Origin: Paraphoma chrysanthemicola
Lineage: Eukaryota > Ascomycota > Dothideomycetes > Pleosporales > Phaeosphaeriaceae
NCBI GenBank assembly: GCA_020744225.1
Contig: JAGMWG010000006.1
Span: 62,001 to 126,000, forward strand
Direction: 5' to 3'
Length of the DNA stretch: 64,000 nt
The translations under genes and the position numbers were made by a program. The notes beneath the pieces were generated by a model. That model made no database searches. It had not been told where the DNA came from and was given only the letters and a program-made list of their open reading frames with translations. Position 1 is the stretch's first letter. Each line of letters begins with the position of its first letter. Below are positions 20,395 to 30,146 of this stretch, in pieces.

Positions 20395-23300
20395 ATGGCA
20401 CCTTCCGCTCTTGCCCGTCTCGGGCTATTAGCCTTGCTCTCCACACCCTCTTTCGCAGTGCCTATCGCACCTCGCGGAGATATTGACAAGCGCGCAGCCG
20501 CGCTTTGTACTGATCCCGATGTATCTTGGTGAGTCCACCCTCTTTAAGTGTTCGAATTGAGTTCTGATTGAAACTTTTAGGGAAAAAAAGCACACAGAAA
20601 GCTGCCCTATCTGTGTGGACGAAACCCTGCCTCGGTACGTATAAAGCTGCTATAGTCACCGGAAGGAAAAGTGCTGACCACGCTCAGGGAGCTATTTTTG
20701 CAGTATTGCGGCCCAGTCATGAACCCTGCGGTCGTTCACATGGATGCGGATAGCGTCTGGCGTCGTGATACACTGGAACAAACTCATGTTGAGGATGCCA
20801 AAGCTCAAGCTGAAAAGATCAACCCCGTTAACGAGGAAGATGAGCAAGTGCATGCTGGCGTGCCTACTCGTATCGAGGTGCAGGCAGCAGATCCTACGAT
20901 TACCAAAGCAGCAAAATTGCGACGCGATGACTACACCGTCAACCTTGGATCTGGTTTCAAACCTCATAGTCAAATGGCTATGATGCACGCCGTTCAGCAA
21001 GAAGTCTACAAGCGCCATCCAGTGCATGGAGAAGAACTTATCCCAACTGCTACCACCACGACGGAGACGGAGACTGCTACTGAAGTCCCGGAGCAAATCA
21101 CCCTGGATGACCAGCAGATCAGTGCTCTGATGCCTCCTATGGAAAGACCTCTAGACCTGTTCCCGCGCCCTAACATACATAGACCTCGCCCGCTTCCCAT
21201 CATCGCTGCTCTCAAAGAGAGATCTGCCTCTCAGGAGTTGCCAACGCCGCCAACAGACAATTTCAATATCCATGGGGAACCTACTAAATGGGATTTGATT
21301 TTTGGCATTCCTCCCATGTATATTCCGGGTCCCAGATATGAAGTGGAGGTCATAGATCGCGAAGATGCCCCTCTGTCCAAGCGAATGGACGAAATCATTC
21401 ATCGTCCCGCTTCTGGCATCTACAAATCCACGAACCAGGAAGACGATATTTCCGTGGACGATTCTCGACTTCTTACCCTACCACTCGGCAGCCGTGCCTG
21501 GGAGGTTCAAGAATCTGATGGTGAAGAGAAGAAACATGACGCAGTGTATCCGGGAGTTCTTTCCGGGCCCAAGGCCCCGTATCCCGTGACACATCAAACG
21601 GCGGACGATCTATGGCGCCGAAACACTCGGTTAGCTGAAATTCACGACGAAGTTTCGAAAGATGCGCATCACGACACGCTTCAATCTCACCATGTGACCA
21701 CTCCATTCCTACTTCCTGGGGAACTTTGGCACGGCCCAGTCATTATGGACAGCGAGGTCCAACGTCGTAGTCCCGCCAGCTGGATGGATGCTCATCCTTT
21801 GCTTGAGAACAATGATGCAATTCGGGAGTCTCAACTCAATGCTGACACTGTCGTTCATCACAACGTCGATAACCTTTGGCGCCGTGTCGATAGCAACCGT
21901 CCCATGCCTACAACCTATCGCTCGTCCAAGTCGGAGGATGAAGAGCTCTTAGATCAGTCTGCTTCGGCACGAGTAGATGGGAAAGGCGTTGGAAGTATCA
22001 TGCAGATTCATCGACCGGCTACGGACGTTTACCGTCGAGCATCCGCTGAGTGGCAGCCACCGGTTACTGAAAAACATCAGGGGCGTGAGACAGCTGGTAA
22101 CTTGGGCGAACATATTGGCCACTTGGTACCAACTTCGGACGAGACTGCATTTAAGGGAACTTTGGACTATATGACGATGCACCCTACGTTTGATGTGTAT
22201 CGAAAGAATGAAAACGACAACGAGCCATACGACGCGCCTTCGTTGGGCGATGAGGCTATTGCCCATGAGCATGCCCAGTATCTCTACAAATTGCGGGATC
22301 AACAAGAGGAAAAGCGGAATGTTCCTGCGCCTGAAGTGCTCGAGGACCTTCCATGGTCGGTTCAATCAAATGGCTTCATACAGCGAAGGAGCCTTGAGTA
22401 TGCTGGTTCGTTAACAAATCATGCCGATGATATAGTAAATGGTATCAAGAGCCTGTGGGAGAGCATCATCGACAAAGGCGATATCGAGACGCGCGGAATA
22501 AGTGACAGCCTCAAAGATGTATGGGATAAGGTACGCGATGGCAACAGAAACAACCCGGAAAAGCCCGAAGACTCTAGCAGCCGACCAAAGCCGAGCCCTA
22601 ATGACGAAATGGACAGTGCTGATGATGGTACTTCGTCCAGTCAACGGGCCGATTCTAAGTACAAGAGGACCGATGGCGACAATCAAGAAAGTTTTGATAG
22701 AACGGCCGCATTACTCCACCTAGAAGAACTGATGAATGCTCACTTGAGCGTGGGACCGAAATCAAAGAGGGCATCGCCAGATAACCATCCACGACCCTTC
22801 CACGAACCAACAGTTTCCACGGATCTTCGACAACGCCGCTCAACAGCCTTAAAAGATCTGCTGGACGCCATATCTCGTGGCGGTTCATACCCAGTTATGT
22901 CGAACACTCAGAGTGACGGAGACTCCGCGGCCAGTGGAGGCAGCATGTCAGGTGGCTCCACAAGTGAGATGTCTAATACTCCAACCGACGACTCGACTGT
23001 GGGCATGTCGAACAGTGCCAATCCACGAAATGCCAGCCCTGCAATTCATCGACCGAATCGTCGAGGGCTTTTAGACTCTGGGGATGACTCACCAGGTCCG
23101 ACAAACCAACCACCGGGAGCCCTGAGCCATATGACTGCCCCAAGCGTATGGAAGGTCCGCAAAAATTCCCGGGATCAAAGTTCTGGATTAGAAGATTATA
23201 CTGCTGGCGGAGGCCCCGAGTTTGAGCTCAGAGATGGTTCGAAGTACATCAACGACCCGGAAGATAGTCAGACGTCCAGTCCGACAGACGTCCACGGTCT

Positions 23301-24372
23301 CGCAGACTCTCTGCTGCGTACAAAACGAAGCGAGAACGACGAGCAATCTTCAGAGGCTCGCGAGAAGAAAGAATTCGATGACTATATTGCTTGGATTCGT
23401 GAGGGCCACGGATTATCAGGCGGTGTAATCAGCCCTGCGATCGAGTTGAGACCGGCACCAAGCGTTCATCGTCGCGCACGGAGAGATGGTTCGTCTTCCA
23501 TTCAATCCGTCGAAAGTCAATACGCTGAAGAGCATAAGCCCACTCCGCGCCTGCTGGCTATCAGTCGTAGATCTCCGGATGACGGTGCAGAGGATTTGTA
23601 TAGAGCCATGCTGCTTCAAAAGATTCATGAAGCTATAGCAAAAATCCCATCCAGTGCAGCTCCCGCCGTGGTGCTTGGTACTACTTCAAGTGTTCACAAA
23701 CGCGACAAGACCGACTTGCCAGCTTCGAATACCCAGCAAGTCGCACAAGACGACAGCGCCGAATTGGAGACTTTTTACTCGGGAGAGTTCGGCGGCCTCG
23801 AAGCAATTCGCAACTCCCACCTCGTCCCAGCAGTCGTCATGGCCCCCACCACAAACGTGCACAAGCGCTCCGACGATGCCATGGAGAACGAAGAGCCCGA
23901 GTACCGCAGCGATGCATGGTTCGAGAAGTACTGCTCGGGCGATCTCACCTTCGATCAATGGAAGAAATGCTATGGTCGCACGTATGCCATTACGCTGCCA
24001 ATTGCTCCCGCGGTCTTTCGCCGTGACGCCAGCGCCGTCAATAGACGCGGCCTTATAGACACGACCAAGAACTTGTTCGGCTTCGGATCCCCCATGCAAC
24101 AAGTCCCGAATGAAGAGAAAGTCAACGACGACGAAGGAATCGGTCCGGGTGGCTCGGTCTATACGGCACACTCAACGTATCAGATAAACAGTGTGTTCAG
24201 ACGTGGAGCAGAGGACGAATTTGGATATACAGAGACGCAGGACCTGGAGAGCGAGCAGGGGGAGGGAAGTTCTGAGGATCCAGCACAGCCAGGCTGGCAG
24301 GATGATTCTGAAGCAATTGTGTATGGCACGGCGACGCACGTGTACCAGCTTCCAAGGCCTGATATTGAATGA
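20395..24372 (+). CDS. secreted repeat polyprotein with dibasic (kexin) processing sites
   Basis: Model join(20395..20528,20581..20634,20688..24372), 1290 residues; both introns are phase 2 and 52-53 nt. The N-terminus 'MAPSALARLGLLALLSTP' with a hydrophobic core and a small-residue exit (SFA) is a signal peptide; 'DIDKR' at about 30 looks like a propeptide cut. Residues 37-70 hold four Cys (LCTDPD, SCPIC, QYC). The remaining 1200 residues are hydrophilic and disordered, with a degenerate motif: hydrophobic or His residue, 3-5 variable residues, then V/L/I, then W/Y/F/H, then K/R-R/K. Clear copies: HMDADSVWRR 20737, VQQEVYKR 20992, HQTADDLWRR 21592, NVDNLWRR 21861, HRPATDVYRR 22009, HPTFDVYRK 22180, TAPSVWKVRK 23134, LRPAPSVHRR 23446, TTSSVHKR 23680, APTTNVHKR 23842, APAVFRR 24004, YQINSVFRR 24178. 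Kex2 cleavage in the Golgi after KR/RR would release many peptides. I know no named family with this motif. It could be a RiPP-type precursor, a pheromone-like precursor or a cell-wall protein; processing is inferred. Confidence 0.82.
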
Positions 24373-25233
24373 GGAGTAGGTGATGGGAGGGAAGTGCAAG
24401 AGTAGGAAATTCGAGGATCTAGGGAACTGGCCGGGCGTGTGATATACTGAAAACAATATCGGGGTCTAAGGGTGCAGAGGGCATGTATGTGGACAAAACT
24501 CGCGAGAAAAGAAGACAAAATATCCAGAAACTAGACTAGATTATGTATTATTATTTGCTAGAAAATAAAACATCAAGCTATTGACATGCTCAAGGCTATA
24601 TACCTATATCGGGAAAGAAAGGACAACATATTCGACTTCCTCCTAGTTATATCGTCGCATCACACAATCTCGATTTCTTGCACTACTCCCCGAGCAAAAA
24701 AATAACTCTCTGAACCAACACAATGTCTAGACGTGGGGTGAAGAAGGACATGGCACATCGGCCCAGTTTCTGGCTCTGTGGAGACGATGGAGGAAAGGTC
24801 TTGCAGGGCAGTAGGATTCTCGAGGGCTTCGCTTGCACATGGGCTTGGACATCTTGGCAGATGGCATATCCGCTTTAATCCAGGATGGTGCACACGATTC
24901 CGTAAGATCGATCTAAAGTAACATGCGATATCGGAACGGGCACATTGGTCACTCGACGAGTGGTTTCGATATCGAGGTGTGATGGGGTGCAAAGTTTTGA
25001 GGGGTCGAGCGCAGAAGTTGGACCCGAAACCCTTAGGCTCGACCTAGACCGAGTATGGAATATATTTTCAAGAAAGAAACATCAAGCCTTTAGAACGCGC
25101 TCCAAGGCTATATATACCTGTATAAAAGGAAAGAGCAACCTCTTTCAAACGCCGTTATCGCTCGAAATGTCAGCCTTCTTCGCATCGCACTACTACATCA
25201 TGTGACCTCAACCTGCTCTATGACCCTCCACGT
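24373..25233. other. convergent intergenic with an imperfect direct repeat, 861 bp
   Basis: The 3' flanks of the repeat-polyprotein gene and the following minus-strand gene. Two related stretches, about 24561-24637 and 25071-25139, share blocks such as ACATCAAGC, CAAGGCTATAT and GGAAAG in the same order and spacing. Confidence 0.5.
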
Positions 25234-25944
25234 CTACCGTATATCCTCCCTAAATACACTCCTCCGGCTCTCTGTCGGACTGTCCAAGCTATTAATGCTG
25301 CCCGCCTTGCCAGGCTTGGGGCCCTTGGGCATCTGCACGGTCGCGCCTCCATGATAGCTAGTGTCTTCTCCGCCCAATGGTCGTGGGCTCACACCACGCA
25401 GGCTCGCGGCATTGTCGTCGCCGAATGGATTCTGCGCACTCCTGCCGTCGTCATAGGACTCGCGAGTCCTGCTGCGACCGCGATCTGGCTCGGCTCCAGG
25501 GTATGGCGCGGTGTAACCGGTGTTCGCGTATGGGTTCGCGCGCGTGCTGGCAGGCTCGTGGAGACCGAGTTCTTGCTCCTCATAGTACGCTTCATCGCCG
25601 ACTCGTGCGCTCCATGCCTCATCAGGGTCCAGTCTGCTTCCCGCGCCGCGGCCTCTTGGCTGGCCGTACGCAGGCTCCTCGTAGGCACCAGCCGCCGTGC
25701 GATTGTTCCTGTTCTTAAACTTGCGGATCTGGGTGTCGATGAAGCCTTTGATGCCGGTTGGCGCGGGTCCCGGGTAATTGGAGGCTGCGCCTGCACCGCG
25801 GTTTTTAAATGCCGTGATGGGGTTCATGGATGGTGGAGGCAGGCCGTTGCGCGAGGCGTTCCATCGTGCGTAGAAGTACCAGCCGAAATAGCTGCCTGCG
25901 CCGAGAAGCAGCAGGATTATGAGGAAGATGACACCGCCGTTCAT
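25234..25944 (-). CDS. single-pass membrane protein, uncharacterised
   Basis: A single exon of 236 residues from ATG 25944. Residues 4-24 ('GVIFLIILLLLGAGSYFGWY') are one TM helix immediately after the start, followed by a long hydrophilic, Gly/Pro/Arg-rich and probably disordered tail: 'GIKGFIDTQIRKFKNRNNR' near 60-80, an acidic 'LDPDEAW' and 'EEQELGLHEP' region, and Ser/Arg-rich 'RGRSRTRES'. With so short an N-terminus the topology is probably N-out and C-in, i.e. a signal-anchor. This layout is common among conserved fungal membrane proteins of unknown function; I do not recognise a named family. Promoter shared divergently with the DAGK-fold gene. Confidence 0.75.
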   Translation of the reverse strand: MNGGVIFLIILLLLGAGSYFGWYFYARWNASRNGLPPPSMNPITAFKNRGAGAASNYPGPAPTGIKGFIDTQIRKFKNRNNRTAAGAYEEPAYGQPRGRGAGSRLDPDEAWSARVGDEAYYEEQELGLHEPASTRANPYANTGYTAPYPGAEPDRGRSRTRESYDDGRSAQNPFGDDNAASLRGVSPRPLGGEDTSYHGGATVQMPKGPKPGKAGSINSLDSPTESRRSVFREDIR

Positions 25945-26655
25945 GGTGAGGGATTATCGTGGACTTCGGGATGTGGTCGCATGCGGGTTGCCTGAGGCTG
26001 CGGAAGACGGCGCGATTGCGCGGATGGGTTGGGGCGGTGACGTTTCAGGGCGCGGAGGAGTGCGCTGGTTGAAAGAAGGTGAGAAGGACACTCCGTGGGT
26101 GGGGAGTGTTGGGAACAGCGGCGGTGGTGTGCGCCGCAACGACAATTTGGTGTAGAGCTGACTCTCGCGTGGCTGAGCTGAAGCTTGACGGCGGAGGTTG
26201 CCCAGAACGAGCGAGCGCACGGATGACGTAACGCTAGCTGCCAATAAGCTGCTTACAGAGTCCGGCTGAAGATAGCAATCCCTTCAGCTGCGAGGACATA
26301 AAGAACCCGAAGATTTGTGGTGAGTTTTGAATGTAGTTGACTGTCTCAAATCACTTTGCCGTGCCGCAGTTGTTTCTCCACGTTGTCTTTGCGCGTCACA
26401 CAACATGACGTATCAAGCTAGCGCCAACTGTCAACGAGAAGGCACGGTGGGTCTTCGGACCGGTGGGTGTCACGACATGGGATGACTACACATCTCACCA
26501 TGGCGACGTGTTTTGAACAAACAACCACCAAAACAATCCTCGAAGTAGCACACTGATCAGATATTGTGGATTGTGACGAAACAGATTTCTCAAAGGGCAC
26601 TGACACTCTGGCCAACTCACAAGACACGTCCGATAAGAGCTCAGAACAACAAAAC
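25945..26655. promoter_or_regulatory. divergent intergenic, 711 bp
   Basis: The region between a minus-strand membrane-protein gene and a plus-strand kinase-like gene. A minus-strand open frame at 25954-26244 is Pro/Ser-rich with only a TTG at its 5' end; I read it as leader rather than as a gene. Confidence 0.4.
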
Positions 26656-27888
26656 ATGGGCAATTTCACTATTCGTCTGCCACCATGGGATGATCAGTTT
26701 GCATCGACCATGCTCTTTCTCGAAGAGAATGAGGATCCTGCTCAACCACCCTCCCTACTCACCCTCTCCCCCCGACAACCACCACCAACAAACTCGCAAG
26801 CCAGTGAAATTCACGTCATCATCTCCACTGGCTCCGGGCACAAGCAAGCACTTTCATTCTGGGATGATACCGTTTCTCCCATCCTCCTCACGCTCTCACC
26901 GGACCGTGGCCAAAGCACACACAAACACATCACGCAATCTGAATCCACCATTCTAGAGCTTACTCGCAATGTCTTCTTCCCGGCCGCAAATGCCGGAACC
27001 ACGCAACGCATCATCCTCCTCTCCGGCGACGGCGGAATAGTAGACCTAGTCAACGGCCTTCTCGCCCAGCCCGCAAGTCCGCAATACATCGCTCCACAAG
27101 TCGTCCTCCTCCCGCTCGGCACCGCAAACGCACTCTACCACTCCATCAACTTTAACTCAACCCAGCCCACTCAAAGTAACGAATGGGGTCTCGCAGCCTT
27201 ATCTTCCAAGACGACAAAGCCCCTCCCAACGTTCACCGCGACATTCTCCCCCGGCGCCCGCCTGCTCGTCGACGAAGCACGCAAGGAAGAAGCTCTACCG
27301 ACGAATTCTAACGGCGAGGGTATCTTGCACGGCGCAGTAGTCTGTAGCTGGGGCATGCACGCCTCCCTCGTCGCCGACAGCGACACATCCGAGTACCGCA
27401 AATTCGGCATCGAGCGATTCAAAATGGCCGCCAAGGAGGCGTTGTATCCCGGCGACGGGTCGTTGCCGCATCCGTATCGCGGGAAAGTATCTGTCCTCAA
27501 GGGCGACGAATGGCGTGCTTTACCCGAGGAGCAGCATTTGTATACTCTAGCGACTTTGGTATCGCATCTCGAAGCCCCGTTTTGCATTTCTCCGAAGTCC
27601 AGACCGTTGGATGGGTCGTTGCATCTGGTGCATTTTGGGCCGACGACGGGGGATGAGGCGATGAGGATGATGGGGTTGGCGTATCAGGGTGGGAAACATG
27701 TGGACGACGAGAAAGTGCGGTACGAAGAGGTTGAGGGTGTGAGGATTGAGTTTGCCGAAAAGGAGGGCAGGTGGAGGAGGGTTTGTGTGGATGGGAAGAT
27801 TGTGAGGGTTGAGGAGGGGGGTTGGGTTGAGGTCAGCAAGGGAGCGGAGAGGAGGGTCGAGGTTGTTGTTGCTGGGGGAGGAGTGTAG
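26656..27888 (+). CDS. diacylglycerol-kinase-fold protein (DAGK catalytic domain-like)
   Basis: A single exon of 410 residues from the first in-frame ATG (26656, MGNFTIRLPPWDDQ); the frame is open upstream only from a GTG at 26566. 'EIHVIISTGSGHKQA' fits the first nucleotide-binding strand of DAGK/sphingosine-kinase/YegS proteins (normally NPxSG), 'IILLSGDGGIVDLVNGLL' is the GDGG loop that binds ATP phosphates, and 'LPLGTANALYHSI' corresponds to the LPLGTGND motif with Ala for Gly. 'AVVCSWGMHASLVADSD' is the strand and loop that closes the site. The C-terminal half has beta-rich segments typical of the second domain ('IRIEFAEKEGRWRRVCVDGK'-like region). Probable role: phosphorylation of a lipid with a hydroxyl acceptor in the cytosol or at membranes; substrate unknown. 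No TM segment. Confidence 0.78.
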   Translation: MGNFTIRLPPWDDQFASTMLFLEENEDPAQPPSLLTLSPRQPPPTNSQASEIHVIISTGSGHKQALSFWDDTVSPILLTLSPDRGQSTHKHITQSESTILELTRNVFFPAANAGTTQRIILLSGDGGIVDLVNGLLAQPASPQYIAPQVVLLPLGTANALYHSINFNSTQPTQSNEWGLAALSSKTTKPLPTFTATFSPGARLLVDEARKEEALPTNSNGEGILHGAVVCSWGMHASLVADSDTSEYRKFGIERFKMAAKEALYPGDGSLPHPYRGKVSVLKGDEWRALPEEQHLYTLATLVSHLEAPFCISPKSRPLDGSLHLVHFGPTTGDEAMRMMGLAYQGGKHVDDEKVRYEEVEGVRIEFAEKEGRWRRVCVDGKIVRVEEGGWVEVSKGAERRVEVVVAGGGV

Positions 27889-28016
27889 ATGGTTATGATG
27901 GAAGACGGCACATAGGGAGTAGCAGTGAACTTCACTATGTAGTCTAGTTAAATAGGTACCAGATATTAAGCATAGCAATCAATATAAAGGTAGACGTGCT
28001 AAGTCAGAAATCGCCT

Positions 28017-28966
28017 CAGTCCATGGTGTCTACTTGCACGTTACCTTCAGGTACTCGCACCATTGCACACACCGCAGTCCCCTCCAGCTCGACGCCTCCG
28101 CTCTTCCTCCACCAGCCTCACCCACTCCTCCGCAAGTCCCACGCTCTCCCCTCTCAACAACCTACTACTTTCCGTCTGAGAGTGAAACCTGAATCTCTCC
28201 CACAACCTCACATCGTCCCCATTAAGTCCCTAAAAAAGCGGCCTGGGGAAATACGCATCATTCCGATACACCGCCATCACCGCCTCTTCCACACTCATCA
28301 TATCTCAGCTCATCTCCCTCACACAATCGAAATCTAGCATCCACACCAACCATATCCTGTCCCGCAATCTCAAACCTCGGCACCTCGTCATCTGCCCCCG
28401 TTGCCGACGCGAAAACAAATTCAACATCATTCGCATCGGCCTTGGCAATCCAGTAACAATACGCCAGCATCTCAGCTAGAATCCTGACTATCCTCACGAT
28501 ATCCAAGCGGAGTTCGACCTTTTGATTGATATGTAGTCGTAGTTGCGCAGGTTGAAAAACATAGGTGGCAGTGTGGTGCATCTTCGTTCTCACGACTTGC
28601 TTTTGCAGTAGCCTGAAGTGATTCGCGGAAGTATTGGTCTATCAGCAGCTCGCGAGCGGGTGAAGGAACCGCGGGGATACGTTTTTGGAAATAACCACGA
28701 CATGCTTTGCGGTGCTTTTCAGGCGGGAATTTGGCCAGATCCGTGGCCCACCAGGGGTCGTTGGTATCGATAAGGTCGTAAGATCGTGGGATTCGGACTG
28801 CGAGTTTGTCTGCAGCTGCGAGGACGCGATGGTGAATGGAATAGTCGTTGTTGCCGTCCTCGCACTTCATCGCCCAGTCGACAGCGGCGTCGTCGTCGCT
28901 CCATCCGTTTCCACAGCAGCCGCTGCCTATGCAGCGAAATTGATTGTTCGCCTGGAATGCGTCCAT
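28017..28966 (-). pseudogene. decayed DUF3669-family gene
   Basis: The 5' part is intact from ATG 28966: 'FRCIGSGCCGNGW', 'CEDGNNDYSIHHRVLAAA', 'RIPRSYDLID', 'WW', 'KFPPEKHRKACRGYFQKRIPAVPSPARELLIDQYF' in family order, which is the fungal DUF3669 (zinc-finger-protein-like) fold. After about residue 135 the family sequence continues in other frames: 'MFFNLRNYDY' in one, 'VELRLDIVRIVRILAEMLAY' then 'CYWIAKADANDVEF' in a second, 'WMLDFDCVREMS' in a third, then a stop, 'VEEAVMAVYRNDAYFPRP', another stop and 'VRLWERFRF'. Short introns cannot reconcile all of these, so several frameshifts and at least two stops are present. The order and extent of the domain are otherwise complete. Alternatively some lesions are assembly indels. 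DUF3669 function is unknown. Confidence 0.72.
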
Positions 28967-30146
28967 TCGTTTTGTTGCATTGTGTGTAGAGCGAGAGTGT
29001 TCGCGCTTTGTTGTGAGTCCGATGCTGAAGTAGTACCGTGGTTCGCGCCTTCCATCAGAATCATACTGAGCCTAAGGCCATGGATACAGCAGGCAGAGTA
29101 GCACTGATACAGTAGTCTGTATAGATTCACGCGGTTATCTACTCTTTCTGTTCTTACGAACTGCTTCCAATGCCACCACCTCATGTCATCACTTTGCACC
29201 GCACTGGAGTAAGATTCGTCTTTGGCGCCTCCAGACAGCTGCGCTAGAGTGTCCAGGGTTTTCCTCCGGCTCTACACTACTTTTCACCATTGTCGGCGCG
29301 AACTCGACGTGTGTGTATTTGCCTTTAGAGCAGTCGGTTAGACTGGCTGTTAGGAAGCGTGGTTGCAATACGAGATTGCGGCCTGAGGCATTTATCCTGA
29401 AACGGCTCATTATGCGCTACCGAAAAATCTCACCCACATCCGCTACCCAAGCCATGGCGCGTTCAGGCGATTCGACGATCAACATACAACATGACGAGCA
29501 ACTCCTCAGCCACTGTGCCGTGTAATCGCTGGCCTCGCTTGGCAGGCACCTAGCGTAATGTTCGGATGTGAACGTTCCGAGAGCAGTGCCATCGTGCTGA
29601 CTTTGAAGGAGGCAAAACGAAGAGCTGAACGGAATGTGGCAGTCAGCAGACACGATGCGACGTTAAAGATTAAGATGTAGAGAAAAGTGCGGTCGGTGAA
29701 TCCGTGAGCGTCGAAAATGGAGGGCTGAGGCATGCAGCGATCCTGCCCCACAGCCCGCGCTGACGGATGCCGGACCCAAAATAGACGGCTTCCAGCCCTA
29801 CCAGCCGGCTTCACATGACGTTATCAGGAGCGAGCGCGCGATACAGAAGTGATTTCGCAAAGTCCTGAGAGCGTGAAAATATTCATCTGCGAGCGCAATT
29901 CGCATTTCTAATGTATGTCGCATTCCATGGTCGCCTGTCTGACATCATGCGCCGCTGAGCATGACGCGGAACTCTGGGCGGGATGTGCATTGCTAACTAA
30001 CAAATCCCAGATAGCCACCTCGCAGGGGGCTGTAAGCACATAATTCCCCGCTGACGACCACCCTGCTTTCTGCCAAAAACCTCCCCTCGTCGGTCCGAAC
30101 ATCCTTCACAACACACGAAACGAATTGCAGAAAACGCGCCGCCAAG
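28967..30146. other. intergenic, 1180 bp
   Basis: The upstream region of the DUF7053 gene and of the decayed DUF3669 gene. No ORF with a recognisable motif. A stretch near 29320-29390 looked superficially tRNA-like but does not fold to a cloverleaf with a proper TPsiC box. Confidence 0.4.

Noticed and set aside
25954..26244. Minus-strand Pro/Ser-rich ORF resembling a mitochondrial presequence
   Set aside because: It starts at TTG, ends just before the membrane-protein gene and is better explained as its leader.
29320..29390. tRNA-like stretch
   Set aside because: No cloverleaf; the A- and B-box consensus is incomplete.
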